Assembly: GCF_001047675.1 (NCBI RefSeq)
Contig: NZ_CP011975.1
Span: 2,458,073-2,522,072, forward strand
DNA length: 64,000 nucleotides
Source of the DNA: Yersinia aleksiciae
GTDB lineage: Bacteria; Pseudomonadota; Gammaproteobacteria; Enterobacterales; Enterobacteriaceae
Reading direction: 5' to 3'
The translations under genes were made by a program, and so were the position numbers. Positions 33,755 to 42,115 of the stretch are shown in pieces. The notes under the pieces were generated by a model, which ran no database searches, was not told the origin of the DNA, and saw only the letters and a list, made by a program, of their open reading frames with translations. Numbering within the stretch: position 1 is the stretch's first letter; each line of letters begins with the position of its first letter.

Positions 33755-36700
33755 GGTGGGTAAAGAGACTCAGCATCGCATTTTTGCTCATTATCCTGCT
33801 GCTGGTGGGAACGCTAGCGGGCCTGCTTGGCACCACCAGTGGTTTGCATTTCCTGATCAACAGCGCTGCGCGTTGGGTGCCGGGCCTGGATATTGCCAGT
33901 GTCAGTGGCGGCTGGCGTGACCTCACCCTAAAAGGCATTCAGTACCAAATGCCGGGTGTCACCGTCAAAGCGGGTCAATTTCATCTCTCATTGCAGCTCT
34001 CTTGCCTTAAGCGTAGCGAGCTATGCGTTAATGCCCTGACCGCGCAAGATGTGGATGTGGTAGTGGATACCCAAGCTATGCCTCCGGCGGTAGAAACCCC
34101 CGCCAGCACTGAGCCGATGGGCGAGTTGAGCACCCCGTATCCCATCACTTTGCGCATGTTGTCGCTGAATAATGTCAAAGTCACCATTGATGACACCGCG
34201 ATTTCGTTGGATGAATTCCGCACTGGCGCACACTGGCAGCAGCGGGCGCTGGACTTAATGCCGACGAAGATCAGTGGCTTGTTAATTGCGTTGCCGAAAA
34301 CCGTACCCGCCATTGTTCCTGATGCCGCCAAACCCGCGGTGGAAACCGCCATCGCGGTAAAAGAAGCGGCTGAGCAGCAAGCCGCAGCGCCCGTTCCTGC
34401 CGCGCCGGAAACCCCGCTCGGTGAAAGCTTAAAAGCCCTGTTTGCCAAGCCGTTATTACCCGAGCTGCCAGACTTCCGTTTGCCACTGGATTTGCAGATT
34501 AAATCGATCACTGGGCAGCAGCTTAGACTAACGGGTGATACCGATGTGCTGATCAGCAGCCTCTTGTTGCAAGCCAGCACTCAGGATCAGCGCATCACAC
34601 TGGATACGCTGGAGATTAAGTCGCCACAGGGTGGGCTATCAGCCCAGGGTGAGGCGATGCTGGCCGATAAGTGGCCGCTGAGTATGGTCGTCAACAGCAC
34701 GTTGAATGTGGAGCCGCTGAAAGGCGAAAAAGTGAAGCTAACCATCGGCGGCGCACTACGCGAGCAACTCAAGGTGGCGCTGAATTTATCTGGCCCAGTC
34801 AGTGCGCAATTGGATGCGGAGACCTCACTGGCGCAGGCAGGTTTACCATTGGCGTTAACCCTGCAAAGCAAGCAACTGCGCTGGCCGCTAGCGGGTGAAG
34901 CTGAGTATCAAATCGATAATCTCCGAATGCGCCTCAACGGGGAGGCGACGGATTACGCGCTCTCGATTCGCGCTGATTTGAAAGGCATTGACTTGCCACC
35001 TGCGGTATTGACGTTCGATGGTAAAGGCAATGTCGAGCAATTCAATCTGACACGTTTACGTCTGGCGGCGCTGCAAGGCAACACTGACCTGAGCGGTGTG
35101 GTGGACTGGAGCAAGGCGGTCAGTTGGAACTCGGTATTGACTCTGTCGGGCATTAACACCGCGAAACAGTGGCCGGAGTGGCCAGCAAAACTGAGTGGCA
35201 AGATTGTGACGCGCGGCAGTATCCACGGCGGTAGCTGGCAGTTACAGGTGCCGGAGCTGACACTGGACGGTAATGTGAAACAAAACCGGGTGACGGCTCG
35301 TGGTTCATTGACCGGGAATGCTGCGGGTCAGTGGCATATTCCGGGCATTAATCTGGCATTGGGGCGTAATAAGCTGGATGTGAGAGGTGATCTTAACGAT
35401 CAATGGCAGCTTGATGCCAATGTCGATGCACCACAGCTAGACGGTGCCTTGCCGGGGCTAGCCGGTGTGGTAAAAGGGACGTTGAGATTGCGCGGCAACC
35501 TTAAAGCGCCGCAACTGCTGGCGGACCTCACCGCCAACCGTCTGCAATGGCAAGAGTTGAGCATCAATCGGGTGAGGGTCGAGGGCGATGTTCGCTCAGC
35601 CGACCAAATTCAGGGCCAGCTAGCCGTCAGGGTTGAGCAGCTCAAGCAAGCTGATTTAGTGGTCAGCCTATTGACGTTGGATGCCCGTGGCAGTGAAAAA
35701 CAGCATCAGTTACGGCTGAACATGCAGGGTGAACCGGTGTCCGGGCAACTGGCGTTGGAGGGCAGTTTTGACCGTCAGCAAGAGCGTTGGCGCGGCACCC
35801 TCAATAATACGCGTTTCGACACGCCGGTCGGTGAATGGCGTTTAAGTCGTGCCATCGCCTTGGATTACCAAAATACGTTACAACGGGTCACCATCGGGCC
35901 GCATTGCTGGCTGAACCCGAATGCGGAGTTGTGTGTGCCAAGGGCGATCGAAGCTGGCCCTAGCGGGCAGGCGAGTGTAGTGCTCAACCGTTTTGATTTA
36001 GCGATGATAAAACCTTTCCTTGGCCCAGATACCACCATGAGTGGGGTGTTCACTGGGCGGGCAGATGTGAGCTGGAAAGCGGGGAGCAGCCTGCCGGATG
36101 TGCGGGTATCACTCAGTGGCAACGGTGTTAAAGTACAGCAGGTGGTGCAGGGTAATCCGCTGCCAATCGCATTTGAAACGTTGAATTTAAATGGCGGATT
36201 GGCTAATGGGCAAGTGCGAGCCGACTGGCTTATCAAGCTGGTAAATAACGGTCAGTTCTCGGGGCAGGTGCAGGTCGCAGACCCGGAAGGGCGGCGTAAT
36301 TTATCCGGTAACATTGCTATCAATAATATCTCGTTGGCAATGATTAACCCGATTCTCAGTGATGGCGAAAAAGCCGCTGGCCTATTAAATGCCAATCTAC
36401 GTCTGGGGGGTAATGCCAAAAGTCCGTTAGTTTTCGGTCGCTTAGCGCTAGATAATGTGGATGTCGATGGCAGTTTTATGCCATTTGATATTACCGAAGG
36501 GCGGCTGGCGATGAATTTCGACGGTATGACCTCAACCTTGGATGGCTTAATTCGGACTTCTCAGGGGCAGCTCAATCTGTCTGGCGATGCCGATTGGCGT
36601 GATATCAATGCCTGGCGCGCCCGGATCGCGGCCAAAGGCAACAAGTTGCGTGTCACGATCCCACCGATGGTACGAATAGATGTCTCTCCAGACATTGTTT

Positions 36701-37569
36701 TTGAAGCCACACCACAGCTGTTTACTCTTAATGGTTCGGTGGATATCCCGTGGGCGCGTATCACCGTGCAGGAAGTGCCCGAAACGGCGGTCGGTGTCTC
36801 GTCAGACGAAGTGATGCTCAATAACGATCTGCAGCCAATCTCGCCGCGCTCAACCAGCATCCCTATCAACAGCAATCTGGTTATTCGGGTGGGTAACGAT
36901 GTGCGCCTGAACGCCTTTGGCCTGAAAGCCCGCTTGCAGGGCGATTTGAAAATGGTTCAAGATCAGCGCGGATTAGGTCTGAACGGGCAAATTAACATCC
37001 CATCCGGTAGCTTCCGGGCTTATGGGCAGGATTTGATCGTCAATAAAGGGGTATTGCTGTTCTCTGGCCCGCCGGACCAGCCGTTACTTAATATTGAAGC
37101 GATACGAAATCCTGATGCGACCGCTGACGGTGTGACCGCAGGTGTGCGGGTGACAGGGATGGCGGACTCACCACGGCTGGAGATATTCTCAGACCCATCA
37201 ATGTCACAGCAAGAGGCGCTATCTTATCTGCTACGTGGGCAGGGGCTGGGCAATTCAGGGGCTGACAGCGGCCTGATGACCTCAATGCTGGTCGGCATGG
37301 GGGTTGCGCAAAGTGGTAAACTTGTGGGTAAAATCGGCGAGGCATTTGGTGTTAGCAACCTAGCTCTAGATACTCAGGGGGTTGGCGATAGCTCGCAAGT
37401 GGTGGTGAGTGGCTATGTCACCAAAGACCTGCAAGTAAAATACGGTGTGGGTATATTTGACTCGCTGGCAACGTTAACATTACGTTATCGGTTGATGCCA
37501 AGGTTGTATCTGGAAGCGGTGTCTGGTATTGATCAGGCATTAGATGTGCTTTATCAGTTTGAGTTCTAA
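33751..37569 (+). CDS. tamB: Translocation and assembly module TamB
   Basis: Inner-membrane-anchored AsmA-like protein whose long beta-taco groove spans the periplasm; implicated in phospholipid transport and envelope biogenesis. 1272 aa, near the E. coli length of 1259. Single N-terminal membrane helix (residues ~7-27), repetitive beta-rich middle, and a C-terminal DUF490 domain (~900-1272) ending in an aromatic residue (FEF). An Ala/Pro-rich insertion (~185-225) distinguishes it from E. coli. Start overlaps the tamA stop. Confidence 0.97.
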   Translation: MRWVKRLSIAFLLIILLLVGTLAGLLGTTSGLHFLINSAARWVPGLDIASVSGGWRDLTLKGIQYQMPGVTVKAGQFHLSLQLSCLKRSELCVNALTAQDVDVVVDTQAMPPAVETPASTEPMGELSTPYPITLRMLSLNNVKVTIDDTAISLDEFRTGAHWQQRALDLMPTKISGLLIALPKTVPAIVPDAAKPAVETAIAVKEAAEQQAAAPVPAAPETPLGESLKALFAKPLLPELPDFRLPLDLQIKSITGQQLRLTGDTDVLISSLLLQASTQDQRITLDTLEIKSPQGGLSAQGEAMLADKWPLSMVVNSTLNVEPLKGEKVKLTIGGALREQLKVALNLSGPVSAQLDAETSLAQAGLPLALTLQSKQLRWPLAGEAEYQIDNLRMRLNGEATDYALSIRADLKGIDLPPAVLTFDGKGNVEQFNLTRLRLAALQGNTDLSGVVDWSKAVSWNSVLTLSGINTAKQWPEWPAKLSGKIVTRGSIHGGSWQLQVPELTLDGNVKQNRVTARGSLTGNAAGQWHIPGINLALGRNKLDVRGDLNDQWQLDANVDAPQLDGALPGLAGVVKGTLRLRGNLKAPQLLADLTANRLQWQELSINRVRVEGDVRSADQIQGQLAVRVEQLKQADLVVSLLTLDARGSEKQHQLRLNMQGEPVSGQLALEGSFDRQQERWRGTLNNTRFDTPVGEWRLSRAIALDYQNTLQRVTIGPHCWLNPNAELCVPRAIEAGPSGQASVVLNRFDLAMIKPFLGPDTTMSGVFTGRADVSWKAGSSLPDVRVSLSGNGVKVQQVVQGNPLPIAFETLNLNGGLANGQVRADWLIKLVNNGQFSGQVQVADPEGRRNLSGNIAINNISLAMINPILSDGEKAAGLLNANLRLGGNAKSPLVFGRLALDNVDVDGSFMPFDITEGRLAMNFDGMTSTLDGLIRTSQGQLNLSGDADWRDINAWRARIAAKGNKLRVTIPPMVRIDVSPDIVFEATPQLFTLNGSVDIPWARITVQEVPETAVGVSSDEVMLNNDLQPISPRSTSIPINSNLVIRVGNDVRLNAFGLKARLQGDLKMVQDQRGLGLNGQINIPSGSFRAYGQDLIVNKGVLLFSGPPDQPLLNIEAIRNPDATADGVTAGVRVTGMADSPRLEIFSDPSMSQQEALSYLLRGQGLGNSGADSGLMTSMLVGMGVAQSGKLVGKIGEAFGVSNLALDTQGVGDSSQVVVSGYVTKDLQVKYGVGIFDSLATLTLRYRLMPRLYLEAVSGIDQALDVLYQFEF

Positions 37570-37571
37570 CA

Positions 37572-37928
37572 ATGCGAATTATTGTCTACGGTAGTTTACG
37601 GCGCAAACAAGGTAATAGTCATTGGATGACGGACGCTCAGTTGCTGGGCGAACATGATCTCGAAGGCTATGAAATGTACAATTTAGGCCACTATCCGGCG
37701 GTTATCCCCGGAGACGGCACTGTGCATTGTGAAGTTTATCGAATTAACTCGTCGATTATGAATGAGTTAGATGAGCTTAAAAGTAATACCAAAGATTATC
37801 GGCGCGAATTGATTCAGACGCCTTATGGCAGTGCGTGGATATATCTTTATCGTTTGCCGATCGAAGGGGTGCCACGTATCTACAGTGGCGATTGGCTCAA
37901 ACGCCATGAAGAAGACGATAAGCCGTAA
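37572..37928 (+). CDS. ytfP: Gamma-glutamylcyclotransferase-like protein YtfP
   Basis: GGCT/AIG2-like small protein of uncertain substrate. 118 aa. The nucleotide/substrate loop VYGSLRR is at residues 4-10, with GTVHCEVYRI and EL-DELK following. It starts two bases after the tamB stop, forming the conserved tamA-tamB-ytfP operon. In E. coli ppa is found a little downstream; here a 10-kb island intervenes. Confidence 0.93.
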   Translation: MRIIVYGSLRRKQGNSHWMTDAQLLGEHDLEGYEMYNLGHYPAVIPGDGTVHCEVYRINSSIMNELDELKSNTKDYRRELIQTPYGSAWIYLYRLPIEGVPRIYSGDWLKRHEEDDKP

Positions 37929-38037
37929 CCTTTGATTGTCACTAATACGAGTGTGAAATAACCACAAGTTTGAAATAAAAAAACACCGCCCAATGAGCGT
38001 AATGCCGATCAGTTAACCGATCCAGTGGCTGTGTAAG

Positions 38038-38071
38038 AATCCGGAAATGTTGTTCGTTTCCGGATTTTTTT
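38038..38071 (+). terminator. Intrinsic terminator inside the IS4 left end
   Basis: AATCCGGAAA (38038-38047) pairs perfectly with TTTCCGGATT (38057-38066), followed by a run of T up to the transposase ATG. Such a hairpin shields an IS transposase from outside transcription. Here it should also stop read-through from tamAB-ytfP into the island. Confidence 0.8.
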
Positions 38072-38868
38072 ATGCGCACTGCTCAGGCTCTCGACCTTGT
38101 TTCCTGCTACGACTCTACACGTAATCCTCTGACTTCACTCGGTAATTTTCTTTACCCTGAACTCATTTCCCGCTGCCTTGCTGAGTCCGGAACCGTGACA
38201 CTGCGCAAGCGCCGCCTTCCGCTGGAAATGATGGTCTGGTGTATTGTCGGCATGGTTCTTGAACGCAAAGAGCTGCTTCATCAAATCGTTAATCGCCTGG
38301 ATATCATGCTACCGGGTCATCGTCCTTTTGTTGCCCCGAGCGCCGTTATCCAGGCTCGTCAGCGACTGGGAAGCAATGTTGTCCGCCGGGTGTTTTCACA
38401 AACAGCACAGTTATGGCACAACTCTGTCACGCACCCCAATTGGTGTGGGCTGACGCTCCTGGCCAGAGAATGATGTCGCTTTCCCGCGCCAGACTTATGC
38501 AGGGAACCCCGGGCTTTATCCTCAGGTAAAAATGGTCTGACAGATGGAGCTGAGTAGCCATCTGCTGACGGCTGCTGCCTTCGGAACGATGAAAGAAAGT
38601 GAGTGCACGCTGGCAGAGCAACTGATAGAGCAGACGGGAGATAACACGCAGACATTTATCTGCAAACACAAAGTCTGTCATCTGCTGATATCCATGACTG
38701 ATGCTATGCGCTATCCCGGGGCCGAAATGGCAGAGCTGTACAGTCACCGGTGGGAAATAGAACTGGTTTACCGTGAGAGCATGCAAACAATGCAGTTGAG
38801 CAGACTGACACTGAGAAGCAAGATGGTGAAGCTGCCAGAGCGAAGAGAAAGGGCCTTCCCGAGATAGG
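38072..38868 (+). pseudogene. IS4 transposase (InsG-like) pseudogene
   Basis: The first ~131 codons (LPLEMMVWCIVGMVLERKEL and on to WCGLTLLA) closely match the E. coli IS4 transposase. About a dozen codons are then lost and the frame changes near 38462. It continues ENDVAFPRQTYAGNPG..., with an in-frame TGA near 38535 where IS4 has Cys, then SSHLLTAAAFGTMKESE. At least two further deletions follow: after QTGDNTQ (joining to KVCHLLISMTDAM) and after LTLRSK (joining to MVKLPERRERAFPR). These remove most of the DDE catalytic domain, so the gene is dead. Confidence 0.9.
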
Positions 38869-38988
38869 TCAAAGAAAGGCCGCATAAATACGGGAAAAAG
38901 CCATGAAAAACAGCCAGTCAGATGCTTAACTGACTGGCATTACCTTTATTATGTCATTATGCTTTTAGTTATCACAAAAACTAAAATT

Positions 38989-39933
38989 ATGACTGAGCTC
39001 ACTATAATGCTTTATTTAGTGACAATATTTTTATTTTTTGTATTTTTGAGACGCATCAATGCGGAATATAAAGAAGTTGACTACACTACGCTACAGTTTA
39101 AAATACCTGACTTTCATCGCTGGATTAAACTAATGCAAGGTAGTTCTATACAAGTCGCCCTAAAAGATATTATTGCTGCAATAAGACGTTTCTCATTAGT
39201 GGGAATGCTGGGTTGGCAGGACGTGAGACAACGGTATCGCCGCTCAACATTAGGACCCTTCTGGTTGACTATCAGTATGGGGGTAATAATTGGTACTATT
39301 GGTATAGTGTTTGGTTCTATCTTTAGAGCACCACTTGCCGAGTTTTTGCCATTCCTCGCTTGCGGCATGATTCTTTGGACTTTTTTCACCACAGTCATCA
39401 ATGAAGGCTGTGCTGGGTTTATAAGTGCAGAACGTGTAATTAAGCAACTTCCAATACCTTTATTTGTGCATATATTAAGGATTCTTTGGCGTAATATTCT
39501 TATATTGGGGCATAATATCGTTATCCTTCCGTTAGTATTTTTGGCTGTCGGTAAACCATTAACTCTTTATGCCTTTCTTGCTATTCCCGGATTTATGCTA
39601 ACCGTACTAAATTTAACATGGGTAGCACTTGTACTGGGTATATTGTGCGCAAGATATAGAGATCTTCCCCAAATTATTGCCAGCCTACTAAATGTAATAT
39701 TTTATTTCACACCGATAATGTGGATGCCACATTTAGTACCAGAGAGAGTCGGGGTATATATTCTAGGTTTTAACCCTGTTTTTCATTTGATCAATATTGT
39801 ACGAGCCCCATTACTTGGCCAATTACCCGGAATGGCTAGTTGGGGTATGGCACTTGCACTTGCTGTGCTTGGATGGTCATTCGCACTTATAGTTTATGGG
39901 CGCTATAAGCGTCGAATCGCTTACTGGTTATAA
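38989..39933 (+). CDS. wzm: Polysaccharide ABC exporter permease (Wzm-type)
   Basis: Membrane subunit of an ABC-2 exporter for undecaprenyl-linked O-antigen or capsule-like glycan. The ABC2_membrane core is clear: VRQRYRRSTLGPFWLTISMG before the first core helix, five or six membrane segments, and a terminal Arg/Lys cluster (YKRRIAYWL). The N-terminus is unusual: a hydrophobic helix (IMLYLVTIFLFFVFLRRI) and a ~40-residue polar linker precede the region where typical Wzm proteins (~260 aa) begin. ATG 38989 (314 aa) is a judgment; 38959 and 39007 are alternatives and 39133 would give a standard-length protein. None has a good ribosome-binding site. First gene of the island, 46 bases after the IS4 end. 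Confidence 0.88.
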   Translation: MTELTIMLYLVTIFLFFVFLRRINAEYKEVDYTTLQFKIPDFHRWIKLMQGSSIQVALKDIIAAIRRFSLVGMLGWQDVRQRYRRSTLGPFWLTISMGVIIGTIGIVFGSIFRAPLAEFLPFLACGMILWTFFTTVINEGCAGFISAERVIKQLPIPLFVHILRILWRNILILGHNIVILPLVFLAVGKPLTLYAFLAIPGFMLTVLNLTWVALVLGILCARYRDLPQIIASLLNVIFYFTPIMWMPHLVPERVGVYILGFNPVFHLINIVRAPLLGQLPGMASWGMALALAVLGWSFALIVYGRYKRRIAYWL

Positions 39934-39945
39934 GAAGACTTATAT

Positions 39946-40686
39946 ATGGCTTTTGTTGAGTTTAATAACGTTTGCGTAGATTTCCCTATTTACAATGCAG
40001 ATGGTCGATCATTGAAAAAGCGGCTACTGCAAGTGGCTACGGGTGGGCAGTTAGGTTCGGACCAACAAGGAAGAGTTGTTGTCCGTGCAATTGATAACTT
40101 ATCATTTACGCTTAAAGACGGCGATAGAGTCGGTCTTTTGGGGCATAATGGTGCCGGTAAAAGTACACTTCTCCGCCTACTAAGTGGTGCATATGAACCT
40201 TCATCAGGAACGGCAAAAACATCTGGTGAAATTGGGTCACTGATTGATATTTCTCTCGGTATCGATGCTGAAGCGACTGGTAGAGAAAATATATATCTAC
40301 GCGGTGGCCTATTAGGCCGTACTCGTGCAGAAATTACAGCTCGGCTAGATGAAATTATAGAATTTTCAGAATTAGGTGATTTCGTTGATATGCCCGTACG
40401 CACATACTCTACTGGTATGCATCTGCGTCTTGCTTTTGCTGTTTCCACTATTGTTCGCCCAGAAATTCTGTTGATGGATGAGTGGCTTTCTGTTGGTGAT
40501 GAAGGGTTTAAACAAAAAGCTGAAACCCGACTAAGTGAAATGGTGCAAGCGACCAATATTTTAGTTATTGCATCTCACTCCAGAAGTCTAGTGATGAAAA
40601 CATGCAATAGGGCAATATGGTTAGAACACGGGAAAATTTTCATGGATGGAGATGTCGAATCAGTATGTTCTAGCTATTTTGGTTAG
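39946..40686 (+). CDS. wzt: Polysaccharide ABC exporter ATPase (Wzt-type, short form)
   Basis: ATPase subunit partnering Wzm. 246 aa. Walker A GHNGAGKST (66-74), signature YSTGMHLRLAF (154-164), Walker B ILLMDEWLSVGD (174-185) and the switch His in IASHS. It ends right after the nucleotide-binding domain, so it lacks the C-terminal carbohydrate-binding domain that long Wzt proteins (E. coli O8/O9a) use to recognise a terminal chain cap. That places it with the K. pneumoniae O2a/capsule KpsT-like type, where export is coupled to synthesis without cap recognition. 12 bases after wzm. Confidence 0.92.
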   Translation: MAFVEFNNVCVDFPIYNADGRSLKKRLLQVATGGQLGSDQQGRVVVRAIDNLSFTLKDGDRVGLLGHNGAGKSTLLRLLSGAYEPSSGTAKTSGEIGSLIDISLGIDAEATGRENIYLRGGLLGRTRAEITARLDEIIEFSELGDFVDMPVRTYSTGMHLRLAFAVSTIVRPEILLMDEWLSVGDEGFKQKAETRLSEMVQATNILVIASHSRSLVMKTCNRAIWLEHGKIFMDGDVESVCSSYFG

Positions 40687-40713
40687 AAAAATATAATAGT
40701 TGGGAAGGTTAGT

Positions 40714-41982
40714 ATGACCATTACATCCGAGTTATGTGAGTTTGTTGCAAAAACAGCTTCACGAGTAATGTTAGAGAAGAAACCTTTATGGGTTAGCGGA
40801 AATATCTCGGAGTTTGACCAACCACTACTGATGGGGCTCACCAAATTAACGCGCCCCAAAAAGGTTGTTGAAATCGGGGTCGCCAGTGGTTGGAGTGGGT
40901 GCCTCTTTATGGATATTCTTGAGGCGAATGGTCAGCCAGCTGAATACATTGGCATCGACCTTTCTCCAACTTATTATATCGACCCTTCAAGAAAAACTGG
41001 GGCAGCCATTTCAGAGTTATTTCCTAGCTCCCCAATTAACGCTAAACTCTTGCTTGGTTCTTTTGCTATTGATCTACAAAAAGAGATTGGTAACGATGTC
41101 GATTTAGCGTTTATCGATGGTAATCATATGCATCCTTGGGCGATATTAGATTTTTTGTCGTTAATGCCTACGCTTAGTCCATCTGCATATGTACTGATAC
41201 ACGATTTAAATCTTTCTACCTATGAGCGGCATAATCAAGCTAATAGAGGTCCGAAATATTTATATGAATGTTGGCCTTTTGAAAAACTTCATTCTTCGCA
41301 ATACCTACCCATGATTGGCGCTGTTAGAATGCCCCAAAGGATCGATGAGGAATTTCTTACGCTCCTACTAAATACGACCTATACACCTTGGGAAGCAAAG
41401 ATTACTCCTTCAATCCTTGTGAAGATAGCTTCTTCTATAGGCAATGAGTATGGCTCTAGTTGGGGGAGAAAGTTTCAGCGAGCTTTTGATCAAATGAATT
41501 TGACTACAACCAACTTCACAAAAAGCAGTAGTCATCAAGATTTTATCGAGGAGCTTATCCGCATTGTTTCCCGCCATCCAAATTCTCCCGCTCATTTAGA
41601 AATGCTACATTCTGCTACTTTTGTTTTCCCTGAATCAGCTAAACTGTTCCACCATTTATCTGTATTACAATATCGAGCAGGAAACATTGAAGAGGCATTA
41701 ACTTCATCGTTACAATCCATTAACCTACTCGAAACAAATGCCCATTATATTTCCTTTCTTGGGGAGTTATATCTAGCTTCAGATAATTTAATACAGGCGG
41801 GTGAATATTTACGTAAAGCCATTCTATTGCAGGATGATGTTTCTATTTTTCACTATAGGCTGGCACTTATGTGCGAAAAATCCGGGCTTTTAAATGAAGC
41901 AATTAGCTCTGCGCGCAGAGCTAATCAATTAACATCCAATAATTCTGATTTTGAAAAGCTGCTTCAACGTCTTTCAAACTAA
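40714..41982 (+). CDS. SAM-dependent methyltransferase with C-terminal TPR-like repeats
   Basis: 422 aa, predicted cytosolic. The N-terminal class I methyltransferase fold (~30-200) has motif I VVEIGVASGWSG (~50-61), an acidic motif II YIGIDLS and DLAFIDGNHMHPWAI (~129-143), resembling the Methyltransf_24 group. Residues ~270-420 read as helical TPR-like repeats (FHHLSVLQYRAGNIEEALTSS, ISFLGELYLASDNLIQAGEY, FHYRLALMCEKSGLLNEAIS). Co-directional with wzt (27 bases) and the giant glycosyltransferase. A role methylating a sugar or chain end is inferred from context; the acceptor is unknown. Confidence 0.8.
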   Translation: MTITSELCEFVAKTASRVMLEKKPLWVSGNISEFDQPLLMGLTKLTRPKKVVEIGVASGWSGCLFMDILEANGQPAEYIGIDLSPTYYIDPSRKTGAAISELFPSSPINAKLLLGSFAIDLQKEIGNDVDLAFIDGNHMHPWAILDFLSLMPTLSPSAYVLIHDLNLSTYERHNQANRGPKYLYECWPFEKLHSSQYLPMIGAVRMPQRIDEEFLTLLLNTTYTPWEAKITPSILVKIASSIGNEYGSSWGRKFQRAFDQMNLTTTNFTKSSSHQDFIEELIRIVSRHPNSPAHLEMLHSATFVFPESAKLFHHLSVLQYRAGNIEEALTSSLQSINLLETNAHYISFLGELYLASDNLIQAGEYLRKAILLQDDVSIFHYRLALMCEKSGLLNEAISSARRANQLTSNNSDFEKLLQRLSN

Positions 41983-42115
41983 CAACGATCGTCGAGCACC
42001 TCTCGGGAATATCTAAATAAATATACTGTATGCACAAGAAATAATTACATTATGTCATTAAAGTTCAATAGTAACATTTGGATATACTTATTTTTGATAA
42101 TTAAGTCGGGATATT

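Larger units (their letters stand above)
38000..38942 (+). mobile_element. IS4 remnant, internally deleted, both terminal inverted repeats present
   Basis: The left end TAATGCCGATCAGTTAA (38000-38016) matches the IS4 terminal repeat. The right end, read inward, is TAATGCCAGTCAGTTAA (38926-38942), 15 of 17 identical. The remnant is 943 bases against about 1.4 kb for intact IS4. The flanks show no matching 11-13-base target duplication, so deletion or recombination has altered at least one flank. It forms the left boundary of the glycan island. Confidence 0.85.

Noticed and set aside
35227..35234. GGCGGTAG, the ops/RfaH 8-mer, upstream of the polysaccharide genes
   Set aside because: It lies deep inside the tamB coding sequence, about 3.7 kb before wzm and in front of an intrinsic terminator. 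No surrounding JUMPstart features are seen, so it is probably chance.
38427..38885. 152-codon open frame antisense to the IS4 remnant
   Set aside because: It runs opposite to clearly recognisable transposase sequence in three frames and shows no protein family features.
38943..38999. Target-site duplication for the IS4 remnant
   Set aside because: The bases left of 38000 and right of 38942 do not match over 11-13 positions.
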